NCBI RefSeq assembly: GCF_900188245.1
Contig: NZ_FZOK01000005.1
Span: 62,001 to 126,000 of the forward strand
Origin: Belliella buryatensis
Lineage (GTDB): Bacteria; Bacteroidota; Bacteroidia; Cytophagales; Cyclobacteriaceae
Direction: 5' to 3'
Length of the DNA stretch: 64,000 nt
The notes beneath the pieces are model-generated. The model worked only from the letters and a program-made list of their open reading frames with translations, searched no databases and was not told the DNA's origin. Shown piece after piece: positions 1-8,495 of the stretch (the first letter of the stretch is position 1; every line of letters starts with the position of its first letter). A program made the translations under genes and the position numbers.

Positions 1-1035
1 TATCATGGATGGCAGGCTGGTTTTTACGCCACCAGTTTCAGTTGTCTTGGTGAAAAAACCACTTTCTAACAGTTGATCTTCAATATCACTGAGATTACCT
101 TCTAGTTGATCTAATCTGAAAGCTTGTCCTTCAGGAATATTCATTGTGTAAGTGTTATTGACTTGACCTTCACCGAAGGTCATGCTACCTAGATTCCTAA
201 CAGCCAAGCCTGCATTCAATTTTGTACGTCCATTGGCATCTTTCATTTGATAGCTACCACCTAGATCGAGTCCAAAACCATTGATGGATCCAAAATTGAA
301 ACCGTTAGTACCTATACCAAAAGTACTACCGTCAAAATCTGATTCAGAGTAGGAAATATTTAAACTCCCAGTTGCCCTAGTCAAGCTCACTTCAAAATCA
401 TTTTGATCAATCACGGCTCTCAGCCTATCTAAACCAAAATTTGCATAAGTTCCGGGAAACATCAGTTTTCCTGTAGCACCCACTGAGAATTTATGCTTGT
501 CTGTATTCAAAATCTCCCTTCCTACAATGAACCCCAATTCAGCCCAACCTGTGGCATTGACCCTCTGATTGTATTCGCTGGCAATGGCAGTTGAGCTATT
601 TCTGCTGTCAAATTGAATATCTAAAATGGACTGGCCGAGAGTAGGGTCAAGGTCTACAATATCTGCCTTGGCAAATGCCTGAGTAGTCATACCGAAAGAC
701 CACTTACCAGATCGGATACCAAATGATGGACCCAGTACTGATGCTTCTGTTCTCATATTGACAGGGCCATTGGCTCTTTCAAAAGCAACATCTACCACAT
801 CTCCTCCAAATTCAAAAATATCTCCGAAAGAAATGATATTGTTGCTTACTGAGCCATTGATAGAGAAGAAATTCACTTCTACTTTTTTGTTCAAATTATT
901 AATTTCAGCGGGGTTCATTGTCGCTGAGATCATGCTTTTTCTAGAGCTATTTTGGATTCCTATGAATGGTGTCTGAGCCGCTGCAAAGGCTGTTATTCCC
1001 ATGAAAATCGCTAATGTTGAAAGCTGTTTTTTCAT
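1..1035 (-). CDS. Outer-membrane protein, DUF5723-like (3' end beyond window)
   Basis: The frame is open on the minus strand from an ATG at 1035 to the window edge (345 codons visible), so the C-terminus is missing. The first ~20 residues (MKKQLSTLAIF...AFAAAQ) form a Sec signal peptide. The rest is rich in Gly, Ser, Asn and aromatic residues in alternating short strands (for example SFGIRSGKWSFGM), as in Bacteroidota outer-membrane beta-barrels. Its general look, including an early statement on N-x-PAEI, resembles DUF5723/PorP-like proteins. No enzymatic motif is visible. A transcription terminator at 1091-1124 separates it from the pnt operon upstream, so it should have its own promoter. 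The family call is by recognition only; the outer-membrane location is better supported. Confidence 0.7.
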   Translation of the reverse strand, partial: MKKQLSTLAIFMGITAFAAAQTPFIGIQNSSRKSMISATMNPAEINNLNKKVEVNFFSINGSVSNNIISFGDIFEFGGDVVDVAFERANGPVNMRTEASVLGPSFGIRSGKWSFGMTTQAFAKADIVDLDPTLGQSILDIQFDSRNSSTAIASEYNQRVNATGWAELGFIVGREILNTDKHKFSVGATGKLMFPGTYANFGLDRLRAVIDQNDFEVSLTRATGSLNISYSESDFDGSTFGIGTNGFNFGSINGFGLDLGGSYQMKDANGRTKLNAGLAVRNLGSMTFGEGQVNNTYTMNIPEGQAFRLDQLEGNLSDIEDQLLESGFFTKTTETGGVKTSLPSMI

Positions 1036-1090
1036 AAAAAGGTTGTTTAAGTTTCTAGCATTGTATCTATACGCTATCAGTAAAAGTATG

Positions 1091-1124
1091 TAAAAAAAAG
1101 GAAGACTTGATAAAAGCCTTCCTT
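1091..1124 (-). terminator. Rho-independent terminator of the pnt operon
   Basis: Read on the minus strand, AAGGAAG-G-CTT pairs with AAG-T-CTTCCTT around a five-base loop, followed at once by a run of T residues (A-run at 1092-1099 on the plus strand). It begins 24 bases after the pntB stop codon. Confidence 0.85.
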
Positions 1125-1147
1125 GATTTTTTTAGTAAGAATTGAAT

Positions 1148-2548
1148 TTACACTTCTTTGACCTCAGTAGTGAGTTTCTGAAGCGAATCTTTGGCATCTC
1201 CAAATAGCATTCGTGTTTTTGGATAGAAGAACAATTCGTTTTCAATGCCGGCATATCCTGCACTCATGCCTCTTTTGAGTATGATGACATTTTTTGCTTG
1301 ATCTACTTCTAGGATAGGCATCCCATAAATTGGAGAGGTGGGGTCATTTTTGGCAGCAGGGTTGACTACGTCATTTGCTCCAATGACTACTACCACATCT
1401 GTATTGCTCATTTTGGGATTGATCTCTTCCATCTCTTGGAGCCTTTCGTAAGGCACGTCTGCTTCCGCCAGTAAGACATTCATGTGCCCTGGCATTCTCC
1501 CTGCGACTGGGTGAATGGCGTAGTTTACATTGACGCCTTTTTCTTCCAGTAATTTCTCCAATTCATGACATATATGCTGTGCTTGAGCTACAGCTAAGCC
1601 ATAACCTGGAACGATCACGACATTTTGAGAATAGGAAAGCAAAACAGCCGTATCTGATATGCTGATCTCTCTCACGGTCTGATCTCCTGCTTCCCCTTTT
1701 GCTCCACCGGCTTTGTTTCCTCCAAAAGCTCCCAATAGTACATTGGTCAGAGAACGGTTCATGGCATTACACATCAATATGGTGAGGATAGTCCCCGCTG
1801 AGCCCACCAATATACCTCCTGTAAGCATGGCTTTATTACCGTAAAGAAAGCCACCAAAAGCAGCAGCTACACCAGTAAAGGAGTTGAGAAGTGAAATTAC
1901 AACAGGCATATCAGCACCTCCAATAGGCATCACAAATAGGATTCCATAGATCAATGCGATCACCAATAAACCGTAGAAAACCATGCTATCTCCATATCCT
2001 AGCATTTTGTATACAGTAAGTCCAAGTATGATCGCAAGCATGAGCATATTGATCAATTGATTCATAGGTAGTACGCGATCTTTAATTTTTCCTTCTAGCT
2101 TACCATAAGCGATCATCGAGCCCGAGAAAGATACTGAACCGATGATCAAGCCCAGTAACATAACCAAAAGCTCTCCATCAAATCCACTTGCTAGGCCAAT
2201 GTTGTGATTTTGATATTCTATTACAGCGATCAAGGCTGCACAGGCACCTCCCATTCCATTGAAGAAAGATACCATTTGGGGCATAGCAGTCATTTTTACT
2301 TGCTTGGCCATCATGGTTCCAATTACCGTCCCAACGATCAAGCCAAGTGCAATCAATCCGTAATTGAGACTTTTACTGCTGTCAAAAGGCTGATAGATGG
2401 TAATGGTTGCTACTACTGCGATCAGCATTCCCGCCGCCGCGATAAGATTTCCTTTTCTTGCGCTTTCTGGATGGCTAAGCATTTTTAGACCGATCACAAA
2501 AGTCAATGATGCGATCAGATAGGTGATTTCCAGTATATTTAGACTCAT
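1148..2548 (-). CDS. pntB: NAD(P) transhydrogenase subunit beta
   Basis: This is the membrane and NADP(H)-binding subunit of proton-translocating transhydrogenase, which uses the proton motive force to drive NADH + NADP+ to NAD+ + NADPH. At 466 residues it is full length. The N-terminal half has about nine hydrophobic helices. The C-terminal third is the soluble domain III, with the family signatures VIVPGYGLAVAQAQH and HPVAGRMPGHMNVLLAEA, then VVVVIGANDVVNPAA, which bind NADP(H). The start overlaps the pntAB stop by four bases (ATGA), indicating translational coupling in a pntAA-pntAB-pntB operon. The last gene is followed by a strong terminator. Confidence 0.97.
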   Translation of the reverse strand: MSLNILEITYLIASLTFVIGLKMLSHPESARKGNLIAAAGMLIAVVATITIYQPFDSSKSLNYGLIALGLIVGTVIGTMMAKQVKMTAMPQMVSFFNGMGGACAALIAVIEYQNHNIGLASGFDGELLVMLLGLIIGSVSFSGSMIAYGKLEGKIKDRVLPMNQLINMLMLAIILGLTVYKMLGYGDSMVFYGLLVIALIYGILFVMPIGGADMPVVISLLNSFTGVAAAFGGFLYGNKAMLTGGILVGSAGTILTILMCNAMNRSLTNVLLGAFGGNKAGGAKGEAGDQTVREISISDTAVLLSYSQNVVIVPGYGLAVAQAQHICHELEKLLEEKGVNVNYAIHPVAGRMPGHMNVLLAEADVPYERLQEMEEINPKMSNTDVVVVIGANDVVNPAAKNDPTSPIYGMPILEVDQAKNVIILKRGMSAGYAGIENELFFYPKTRMLFGDAKDSLQKLTTEVKEV

Positions 2549-2862
2549 GATTTCTTAGGTTTTTTCTTGAACATCTCCAACATTCTGTCTGTCACGACAA
2601 AGCCACCGACTACATTCAAAGTTCCCATTACCACAGCTAAAAAGCCTACGATAAGCGAGGCATAATTGTCAGGGGAAGCATGAAGCATCACGATGATGGC
2701 TCCAACGACTACCACACCATGAATGGCATTGGCACCAGACATCAAAGGGGTATGTAGGATGGCAGGGACATTCGAAATCACTTCCACTCCCAATAAAATT
2801 GCGAGAATTAGGAAATAGATCATTTCCATGTTTTCTCCTATATAGTTGAGTAATTGTTCCAT
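2545..2862 (-). CDS. pntAB: NAD(P) transhydrogenase subunit alpha part 2 (membrane)
   Basis: A 105-residue protein corresponding to the membrane C-terminal part of E. coli PntA, encoded separately as in many Bacteroidota and Rhodospirillum. It has three hydrophobic segments (roughly 12-32, 44-62 and 68-90), with the family-typical NVPAILHTPLMSGANAIHG loop. The tail is lysine-rich and cytoplasmic. It starts two bases after the pntAA stop and overlaps pntB by four bases. Together with PntB it forms the proton-conducting domain II of the complex. Confidence 0.95.
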   Translation of the reverse strand: MEQLLNYIGENMEMIYFLILAILLGVEVISNVPAILHTPLMSGANAIHGVVVVGAIIVMLHASPDNYASLIVGFLAVVMGTLNVVGGFVVTDRMLEMFKKKPKKS

Positions 2863-2864
2863 GT

Positions 2865-3989
2865 TTATTGTTTTATCATTTCAGCAATTCTGGAATTTTT
2901 GGGCTCTCCTGCATGGCAAACACAGGTGCCGAGTACAATGTCATCTTCGAAATTTAGATTGATCGCTCCATCCTTGATGATGAGTTTGAGGAAATTAAGG
3001 TAGTTTTTTCCATACATCTTGCTAGCATCCTGAGGAAGCTCAGCGGCAAGGTTGCCAACACCGATGATGCGTACGCCATTGATATTTATGGTCTGATCAG
3101 CTTGTGTCAGTGCGCAGTTGCCACCTGATGAAGCTGCCAAATCCACAATCACAGATCCAGCTTTCATGGCATGCACTGTGCGCTCTTCTACCAAAAGTGG
3201 TGCTTTTCGCCCTGGGATTTGAGCAGTTGTGATGATGATATCAGCTTTTTGCGCGTGCTCGTGTATGGTATCTTTTTGTCTTTGGATAAAATCTGCGGAC
3301 TGTTCTACTGCGTAGCCTCCAGCAGCTTTATCCTCAGTAGCTCCTGCTACATCGATGAATTTGGCGCCAATGGAGAGTACTTCTTCTTTGGCTGCTTGTC
3401 GTACGTCAAAGGCAAAAACAGTAGCTCCAAGTCGCTTTGCTGTAGCGATGGCTTGTAATCCAGCCACTCCAGCTCCTATCACCAAAACTCTAGCTGGTGT
3501 GATACTGCCAGCAGCTGTCATAAACATTGGAAAAAAGCGTGGAAGACTATTGGCTGCCAGAAGTGTAGCTTTATATCCCAATACAGTAGCCATGGAAGAA
3601 AGGACATCCATGCTTTGAGCTCTGGTGGTTCGTGGTACCAACTCCATGCTAAAAGCAGTTCTCTTTTGTTCGAGGAGAAATTTGGTAAGCTCAGGATTGA
3701 ATAGTGCCCCCATTTGACCAAGAAGAACCGCATCAGGTTTCATTTTTGAGATTTCTTCTAAAGGGAGAGCTTGGATGCCACAAATCATGTCTGATTCAGT
3801 CAGGACTTCAGCTCTCTGTTTGATTTCAGCTCCTGTGGATCTATAAGCGTCATCATCTGCATAAGCAGATTGACCTGCTCCGGATTCTACACAGACTTCT
3901 GTGCCCCAAGAAATCAATGTTTTGACAGCCTCTGGGAGCATAGCCACACGGGCTTCATCCTTTGGCTCTTTTAAAATACCTACCTTCAT
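2865..3989 (-). CDS. pntAA: NAD(P) transhydrogenase subunit alpha part 1 (NAD-binding)
   Basis: The soluble NAD(H)-binding subunit (domain I), 374 residues, homologous to alanine dehydrogenase. The N-terminal substrate-like domain carries KEP at 8-10 and the conserved R-x-x-R-A-Q-x-M-D stretch near 120-128. The Rossmann motif GAGVAG lies at 172-177. The end CVCHAGEPKNSRIAEM is poorly hydrophobic, confirming that the membrane part is encoded by the next gene. It is first in the pnt operon. An 8-bp inverted repeat at 4021-4042, about 30-50 bases upstream of the ATG, could be regulatory. Confidence 0.96.
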   Translation of the reverse strand: MKVGILKEPKDEARVAMLPEAVKTLISWGTEVCVESGAGQSAYADDDAYRSTGAEIKQRAEVLTESDMICGIQALPLEEISKMKPDAVLLGQMGALFNPELTKFLLEQKRTAFSMELVPRTTRAQSMDVLSSMATVLGYKATLLAANSLPRFFPMFMTAAGSITPARVLVIGAGVAGLQAIATAKRLGATVFAFDVRQAAKEEVLSIGAKFIDVAGATEDKAAGGYAVEQSADFIQRQKDTIHEHAQKADIIITTAQIPGRKAPLLVEERTVHAMKAGSVIVDLAASSGGNCALTQADQTININGVRIIGVGNLAAELPQDASKMYGKNYLNFLKLIIKDGAINLNFEDDIVLGTCVCHAGEPKNSRIAEMIKQ

Positions 3990-4020
3990 TTGATATTGGT
4001 AATTAGCGTTAAAGTGATTG

Positions 4021-4042
4021 AATGAAAGTGAATACTTTCATT
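4021..4042. promoter_or_regulatory. Inverted repeat upstream of pntAA
   Basis: AATGAAAG at 4021-4028 and CTTTCATT at 4035-4042 are perfect inverted arms with a six-base spacer. They lie in the 163-bp gap before the pnt operon, 32-53 bases from the start codon. It could be an operator or a small 5' UTR hairpin. No clear TAnnTTTG box was found beside it. Confidence 0.35.
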
Positions 4043-4152
4043 TCTTAAAACTATCAAAAAGAATAAGATAAAAAAGTGATTTTTGTTAGAATGGTTTGAA
4101 AAAACTTTATTTTTTGAATGAAAAAAGTGAATCAGTAATTAATCTTGAAATT

Positions 4153-4665
4153 TTATTCTTTAAACCACTCCGCATACATCGGGTAGTTTTTGGCTGTTCT
4201 TTCAATGACTTCTAGCATTTCAGGACCAGTAGTCTTGACTTTTTTGGCGGGCATCCCAGCGTAGATGCTGTTGGCTTCCACGATTGTGCCTGCAAGGACG
4301 ATGGCTCCTGCGGCTATTACTGCCCCTGAATGTATCACGGCATCATCCATCACTATTGCTCCCATACCGATCAGAACATTGTCATGAATGGTACAGCCAT
4401 GTACAATTGCATTGTGGGCGATAGAAACTTTATTGCCTATGTAGGTACCAGCTTTCTGATAAGTGCAGTGAATCACTGCGCCATCTTGAATATTGGTATC
4501 ATCCCCGATTCTGATTTCATGCACATCTCCACGGACGACAGCATTGAACCATACCGTACAGTTTTTGCCCATGATGACATCTCCAACCACAGTTGCATTA
4601 TCTGCTAGCCAGCAGTTTTCGCCCATTTGGGGACTTTTTCCTCTGATAGTTTTGATTAATGGCAT
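4153..4665 (-). CDS. Gamma-carbonic anhydrase family protein
   Basis: 170 residues of left-handed parallel beta-helix made of hexapeptide repeats, as in YrdA/PaaY/gamma-carbonic anhydrases. The three zinc-ligand histidines expected for the family are present in GAVIHCTYQ and IAHNAIVHGC (about residues 66, 85 and 90). It may catalyse CO2 hydration, but many members have no measured activity or act on CoA thioesters, so only the fold and metal site are certain. It stands alone, 163 bp upstream of the pnt operon on the same strand. A -7-like box (TATATTTG on the minus strand, 4693-4700) sits 28 bases before the ATG. Confidence 0.88.
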   Translation of the reverse strand: MPLIKTIRGKSPQMGENCWLADNATVVGDVIMGKNCTVWFNAVVRGDVHEIRIGDDTNIQDGAVIHCTYQKAGTYIGNKVSIAHNAIVHGCTIHDNVLIGMGAIVMDDAVIHSGAVIAAGAIVLAGTIVEANSIYAGMPAKKVKTTGPEMLEVIERTAKNYPMYAEWFKE

Positions 4666-4692
4666 TGGTTTTTGATTGATTATTTATGTTAA

Positions 4693-4700
4693 CAAATATA
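4693..4700 (-). promoter_or_regulatory. Possible -7 box for the gamma-carbonic anhydrase gene
   Basis: The minus strand reads TATATTTG, a perfect match to the Bacteroidota -7 consensus TAnnTTTG, giving a predicted start about 20 bases before the ATG at 4665. No TTTG lies at the ideal 19-base distance upstream, so support is partial. The 305-bp gap 4666-4970 otherwise holds only AT-rich sequence. A second TAnnTTTG (TAAATTTG, plus, 4756-4763) also lacks a -33 partner. Confidence 0.35.
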
Positions 4701-4970
4701 GTAGTTTAATTGTAGCTGCTATAAAACAAATTCTATTCATGAAATTAACAGATGTTAAATTTGTTAATCTGCTGGTATCTAATCAAACAGTTACTTATTT
4801 CCTTATCCCAGATAACCAATCAACTATCAAGGATTACTACATTTTCAACCCTCTTGTACACAATTTTCTTCCTCTTATTAAAATTTATTTTACCTATTGT
4901 TGAACTTTTTTAGCCAACAATGGTTTTCGTGTATATACATTTAAAATCAGACTTAAATTAAACAATTATT

Positions 4971-5693
4971 ATGAAACTAGTTCAAAAGACAGGTTTATTT
5001 ATCGCTGCGGCTTTCATCGCAGTATCATGTGGAAACCCTGGCGATACAGTAGAGGCTACTGACGCTGTAGAAGTAGGTGAAGCTTCTGGTACAACATTGA
5101 CCATCGACGCTGCTACTTCTAAAGTAGACTGGAGAGGTTATAAGCCAGCTGGTCAGCACTGGGGATTCATTCCAGTAACTACGGGTGAATTGATGGTAGA
5201 CGGCGAAACTATCACAGGTGGAAAATTCGTATTTGACATCACGGGATTGAAAATCGAAGACATGGAAGAGTCTAACGAAAACTATGGCAAACTTTGGGGA
5301 CACCTTCAGTCTGCTGATTTCTTCGACGCAGGTAATCATCCAGAAGCAATGTTTGAAGTGACTTCAATCGAAGTTTATGGTTCTTCTGACGAAATCGAAG
5401 ACAAAGAAGAATTCAAGACAGATTTCACTCCAAAGAAAGATTCTGAGTTGATCGATGGTACTCCTACACATTGGATCTCTGGTAATTTGACCATGAGAGG
5501 CACTTCGAAAAATATCAAATTCCCTGCTATAGTATCTATGGCTGATGGTACTGTATCAGCACAAGCTGGTTTCAATATCGATAGAACCAACTGGGGATTG
5601 ATGTACGGAGACGAAAGTACTGCCGTAGACAAAGCAAAAGATCAATTCATCTACAACACAGTAAGTGTTAAATTTGATATCAAAGCAAACTAA
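4971..5693 (+). CDS. YceI-like lipoprotein
   Basis: 240 residues. A lipoprotein signal peptide ends at Cys20 (FIAVSC), so the mature protein should be anchored in a membrane facing the periplasm or surface. From about residue 42 the protein is a YceI-like domain: TLTIDAATSKVDWRGYKP, then ITGGKFVFDITGLK, WGHLQSADFFDAGNHPEAMFEVTSIE, and a late GNLTMRGTSKNIKFPA strand pair. YceI proteins are lipocalin-like barrels that bind isoprenoid or other hydrophobic ligands; the ligand here is unknown. The gene is monocistronic with a strong terminator 21 bases after its stop. Its codon use is markedly biased (many GAC, ATC, GGT), suggesting high expression. Confidence 0.9.
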   Translation: MKLVQKTGLFIAAAFIAVSCGNPGDTVEATDAVEVGEASGTTLTIDAATSKVDWRGYKPAGQHWGFIPVTTGELMVDGETITGGKFVFDITGLKIEDMEESNENYGKLWGHLQSADFFDAGNHPEAMFEVTSIEVYGSSDEIEDKEEFKTDFTPKKDSELIDGTPTHWISGNLTMRGTSKNIKFPAIVSMADGTVSAQAGFNIDRTNWGLMYGDESTAVDKAKDQFIYNTVSVKFDIKAN

Positions 5694-5714
5694 GTCAATT
5701 ATAAAAATTAGAAT

Positions 5715-5744
5715 AAGGGAAATCGAAAGGTTTCCCTTTTTTGT
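5715..5744 (+). terminator. Rho-independent terminator after the YceI gene
   Basis: AAGGGAAA (5715-5722) pairs with TTTCCCTT (5731-5738) around an eight-base loop, followed by a T-run to 5742. Confidence 0.88.
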
Positions 5745-5767
5745 TTTATATGCTGTAATTTTGTGAT

Positions 5768-7030
5768 ATGATTCAAACTTTTAATTTACCTACAAGAGAA
5801 CATGCAGATTGGATTAAAAACCTATTGAGCTGGGCTTCTAACCAATATCCTTATTTTGCTTTTTTCGAAAATCACCAAGTCAATTATCCTTATGATGGAT
5901 TCAAAAAGTCTTTTTTTGCAGGCTCTTCTTGTTTTAATTTAGATCAAGCATCTGTTTATTACAAAAAATCTGAAATGGTTGGAATCTTATCCTATGATTT
6001 CAAAAATCAAATTGAAAAACTTGCTAGCGATAATCGATCCTTAGTGGATCTACCAGATACTTTGTTTTTCCTTCCTGATGTGAAAGTGCTGTTTCATGAA
6101 AATAGTATTGAAATAGAGTCCAACGAACCAGAAAATATTTTTTGGCAAATAGTGGCTTTCCAATGTACTGCTCAAATAAATCCATCAATCCAGGTTCGAC
6201 AATTGACCTCCAAAGAAGCTTATATAGAAGCTGTCAAAGCCATTCAGAACCATATTTTGGAAGGTGATATTTATGAGTTGAATTATTGTATGGCTTTTGA
6301 TTTCAAAGCAGACTGGAATCCTGTTCAAGGATTTTTCGATTTGACCAAAAGATCTGCTATGCCATTTTCTGCTTTATTTAAGGCAGAATCAAGTTATTTA
6401 GTTTGTGCCTCTCCTGAGCGATTTTTAAAGGTTGCTGATTCTAAAATCATCGCTCAGCCGATCAAAGGGACTATTCGAAGAGGTAAAGACGGAAATGAAG
6501 ACTTGGCGCTTTCTAAAGAATTGCTGCATAGCGAAAAGGAAAGAGCTGAGAATTTGATGATTGTAGACCTGATGCGCAACGATTTATCTAAAATTGCCGA
6601 AACTGGCTCTGTGCAGGTGGAGGAGTTATTTGGAGTTTATGCATTTCCAAAGGTATTTCAAATGATTTCGACAGTATCAGCAGAACTTAAAGCTAGCTTG
6701 AACCTGAAAGAAATGATTCATGCTACATTCCCTATGGGAAGCATGACGGGTGCACCGAAGATCAAGTGCATGGAATTAATAGATTGCTACGAGAATTTTA
6801 AAAGAGGCTGGTTTTCAGGGACTGTAGGTTATATTCATCCCAATGGAGATTTAGACATGAATGTAATAATTCGAAGCATCATCTATGATCAGCGTGCTCA
6901 GAAAGGCTATTTTGCCGTAGGCAGCGCCATTACTTATGATGCAGATGCAGCTTACGAATATGAGGAATGCTTTCTCAAGGCCTCAGCAATCCTAGAAACA
7001 CTCCAAAGTGAAAGTAGTTCTAAAATGTAA
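5768..7030 (+). CDS. pabB: Aminodeoxychorismate synthase component I
   Basis: 420 residues of the chorismate-binding family. It converts chorismate plus ammonia to 4-amino-4-deoxychorismate for folate synthesis. It is told apart from anthranilate synthase by PIKGT at 231-235: the Lys (K233) is the PabB nucleophile, whereas the TrpE in this same window has PIAGT. Other family motifs are GDIYELNYC, the stretch ENLMIVDLMRNDL, and FPMGSMTGAPK. No dedicated glutaminase gene is adjacent, so TrpG at 53.5 kb may be shared (inference). It overlaps dinB by one base (TAATG), so the two are probably co-transcribed. Confidence 0.93.
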   Translation: MIQTFNLPTREHADWIKNLLSWASNQYPYFAFFENHQVNYPYDGFKKSFFAGSSCFNLDQASVYYKKSEMVGILSYDFKNQIEKLASDNRSLVDLPDTLFFLPDVKVLFHENSIEIESNEPENIFWQIVAFQCTAQINPSIQVRQLTSKEAYIEAVKAIQNHILEGDIYELNYCMAFDFKADWNPVQGFFDLTKRSAMPFSALFKAESSYLVCASPERFLKVADSKIIAQPIKGTIRRGKDGNEDLALSKELLHSEKERAENLMIVDLMRNDLSKIAETGSVQVEELFGVYAFPKVFQMISTVSAELKASLNLKEMIHATFPMGSMTGAPKIKCMELIDCYENFKRGWFSGTVGYIHPNGDLDMNVIIRSIIYDQRAQKGYFAVGSAITYDADAAYEYEECFLKASAILETLQSESSSKM

Positions 7031-8109
7031 TGGATAAAATCAGGAAAATCATACATGTCGACATGGATGCATTTTATGCATCTGTGGAGCAGTTGGATTA
7101 TCCTGAACTCAGAGGCAAGCCACTCGCAGTAGGAGGGAATAGGGAGCGTGGAGTAGTGGCTGCAGCGTCCTATGAGGCAAGAAAGTATGGGGTGCGGTCT
7201 GCCATGTCAGGAAAGATGGCAGCTTTGAAATGTCCTCAATTGATTTTTGTGAAACCCAGATTTGATCGATACAAAGAAATATCAAATCAAATCCGTGAGA
7301 TTTTTTATGAATACACTGATTTGGTCGAGCCTCTCTCGTTAGATGAGGCTTTTCTTGATGTGACTGAGAATAAAGTTGGCAACCCTTCGGCCACCTTGCT
7401 AGCCAAAGAAATTAGAGCCAAGATCAAAACACAAACAGGACTCAATGCCTCTGCTGGTATTTCCTACAATAAGTTCTTGGCCAAAACTGCCTCAGATATC
7501 AACAAACCCAATGGGCAAGCAGTGATTTTACCAGAGGAGGCAGAAGCCTTTCTCGATAGATTGCCCATTGAGCGATTCTTTGGAATAGGCAAAGTCACTG
7601 CCGAGAAGATGAAGCAGTTTGGTATACATCAGGGTAAAGACTTGAAGGAATATAGTTTGCAGTTTCTGACAAAGAAGTTTGGTAAATCTGGTTTGCATTT
7701 TTATAATATTGTGAGAGGAATCCATCTCAGTGAGGTGCAACCTAACCGCACTAGGAAATCCTTGAGTGCTGAAAACACTTTTGACAAAGATTTAGCGACT
7801 TTGATGGAATGGGAGAATGCTCTAAATGAGATTTATCAGGAATTATGCCGCAGGATAGAACGTACGGGGATCAAAGGAAGGACTGTTACCTTGAAAATAA
7901 AATATAAGGACTTCTCTATCCATACACGCTCTAAAAGCTTTGAGCAGTATGTTGAATTGCCCAAAATTTGGGAGACAGTACAAGAGCTTTTGGATCAAGA
8001 AGTCTTGATGCAACCAGTTCGCTTATTTGGGATTGGCTTATCTAATCTAAACTTGACTGAGGAAAAGGATTACTTTGGCAAACAACTTTGGCTGGACTTT
8101 GAGGAATAG
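7030..8109 (+). CDS. dinB: DNA polymerase IV (Y-family)
   Basis: 359 residues, the usual length for DinB. The catalytic acidic residues are present: HVDMDAFYASVEQ (Asp11 first ligand) and SLDEAFLDVT near 104-113 (Asp and Glu). The thumb contains the helix-hairpin-helix IERFFGIGKVTAEKMKQFG. The C-terminal little-finger domain is complete, but no obvious clamp-binding motif stands out beyond the tail QLWLDFEE. It performs error-prone translesion synthesis. The start codon overlaps the pabB stop by one base. No LexA-type operator is visible in front of it. Confidence 0.96.
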   Translation: MDKIRKIIHVDMDAFYASVEQLDYPELRGKPLAVGGNRERGVVAAASYEARKYGVRSAMSGKMAALKCPQLIFVKPRFDRYKEISNQIREIFYEYTDLVEPLSLDEAFLDVTENKVGNPSATLLAKEIRAKIKTQTGLNASAGISYNKFLAKTASDINKPNGQAVILPEEAEAFLDRLPIERFFGIGKVTAEKMKQFGIHQGKDLKEYSLQFLTKKFGKSGLHFYNIVRGIHLSEVQPNRTRKSLSAENTFDKDLATLMEWENALNEIYQELCRRIERTGIKGRTVTLKIKYKDFSIHTRSKSFEQYVELPKIWETVQELLDQEVLMQPVRLFGIGLSNLNLTEEKDYFGKQLWLDFEE

Positions 8110-8166
8110 GTTAAATCGTACCAAGTATGATGTACCAAGCTATAAAGAGATAAGGTCACTTGTTTT

Positions 8167-8493
8167 TCACTTTTCATTAGTTAAAAACTCATAATCATGC
8201 TCTACTTTACAGATCCTTACTTTAAAATGCTTATACCAGTCTTTCTTTCCTAATTTCTGGGCGATTTGATGATCTGAATTAGATTTCCATGCTTTGATTG
8301 CTGCTAAACTTTCCCAGTAGCTGACGGTAATACCCAATCCATTTCTGACAGACTCATGTCCCAAATAACCATCCTGATTGATAACAAGTTGCTCGATTAT
8401 ATCTGACATTTCGTTGTATCCCTGATACTCTTCGTTGAGTATATTGGTGAAAATCACTGCGTAATAAGGTGGAATAGGAGTTTTAGAGATCAT
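8167..8493 (-). CDS. Antibiotic biosynthesis monooxygenase (ABM) domain protein
   Basis: 108 residues forming one ferredoxin-like ABM domain: YYAVIFTNIL (first strand), a helix with MSDIIEQLVINQDGYLGHESVR, then GITVSYWESLAAIKAWKSNSDHQIAQKLG. This matches the YqjZ/HmoB-like subgroup, members of which include heme-degrading or quinol monooxygenases; others have no known reaction. It starts two bases after the NlpC/P60 gene, so both are one transcript. The substrate cannot be told from sequence. Confidence 0.8.
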   Translation of the reverse strand: MISKTPIPPYYAVIFTNILNEEYQGYNEMSDIIEQLVINQDGYLGHESVRNGLGITVSYWESLAAIKAWKSNSDHQIAQKLGKKDWYKHFKVRICKVEHDYEFLTNEK

Positions 8494-8495
8494 GA

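Noticed and set aside
4676-4903. 75-codon plus-strand frame between the gamma-carbonic anhydrase and YceI genes
   Set aside because: Strongly AT-driven composition, no recognised motif, no promoter, and it overlaps the likely promoter of the gene on the other strand.
5756-5763. TAATTTTG as the promoter of pabB
   Set aside because: A perfect -7 match, but it would start transcription at the ATG and no -33 element stands 19 bases upstream.
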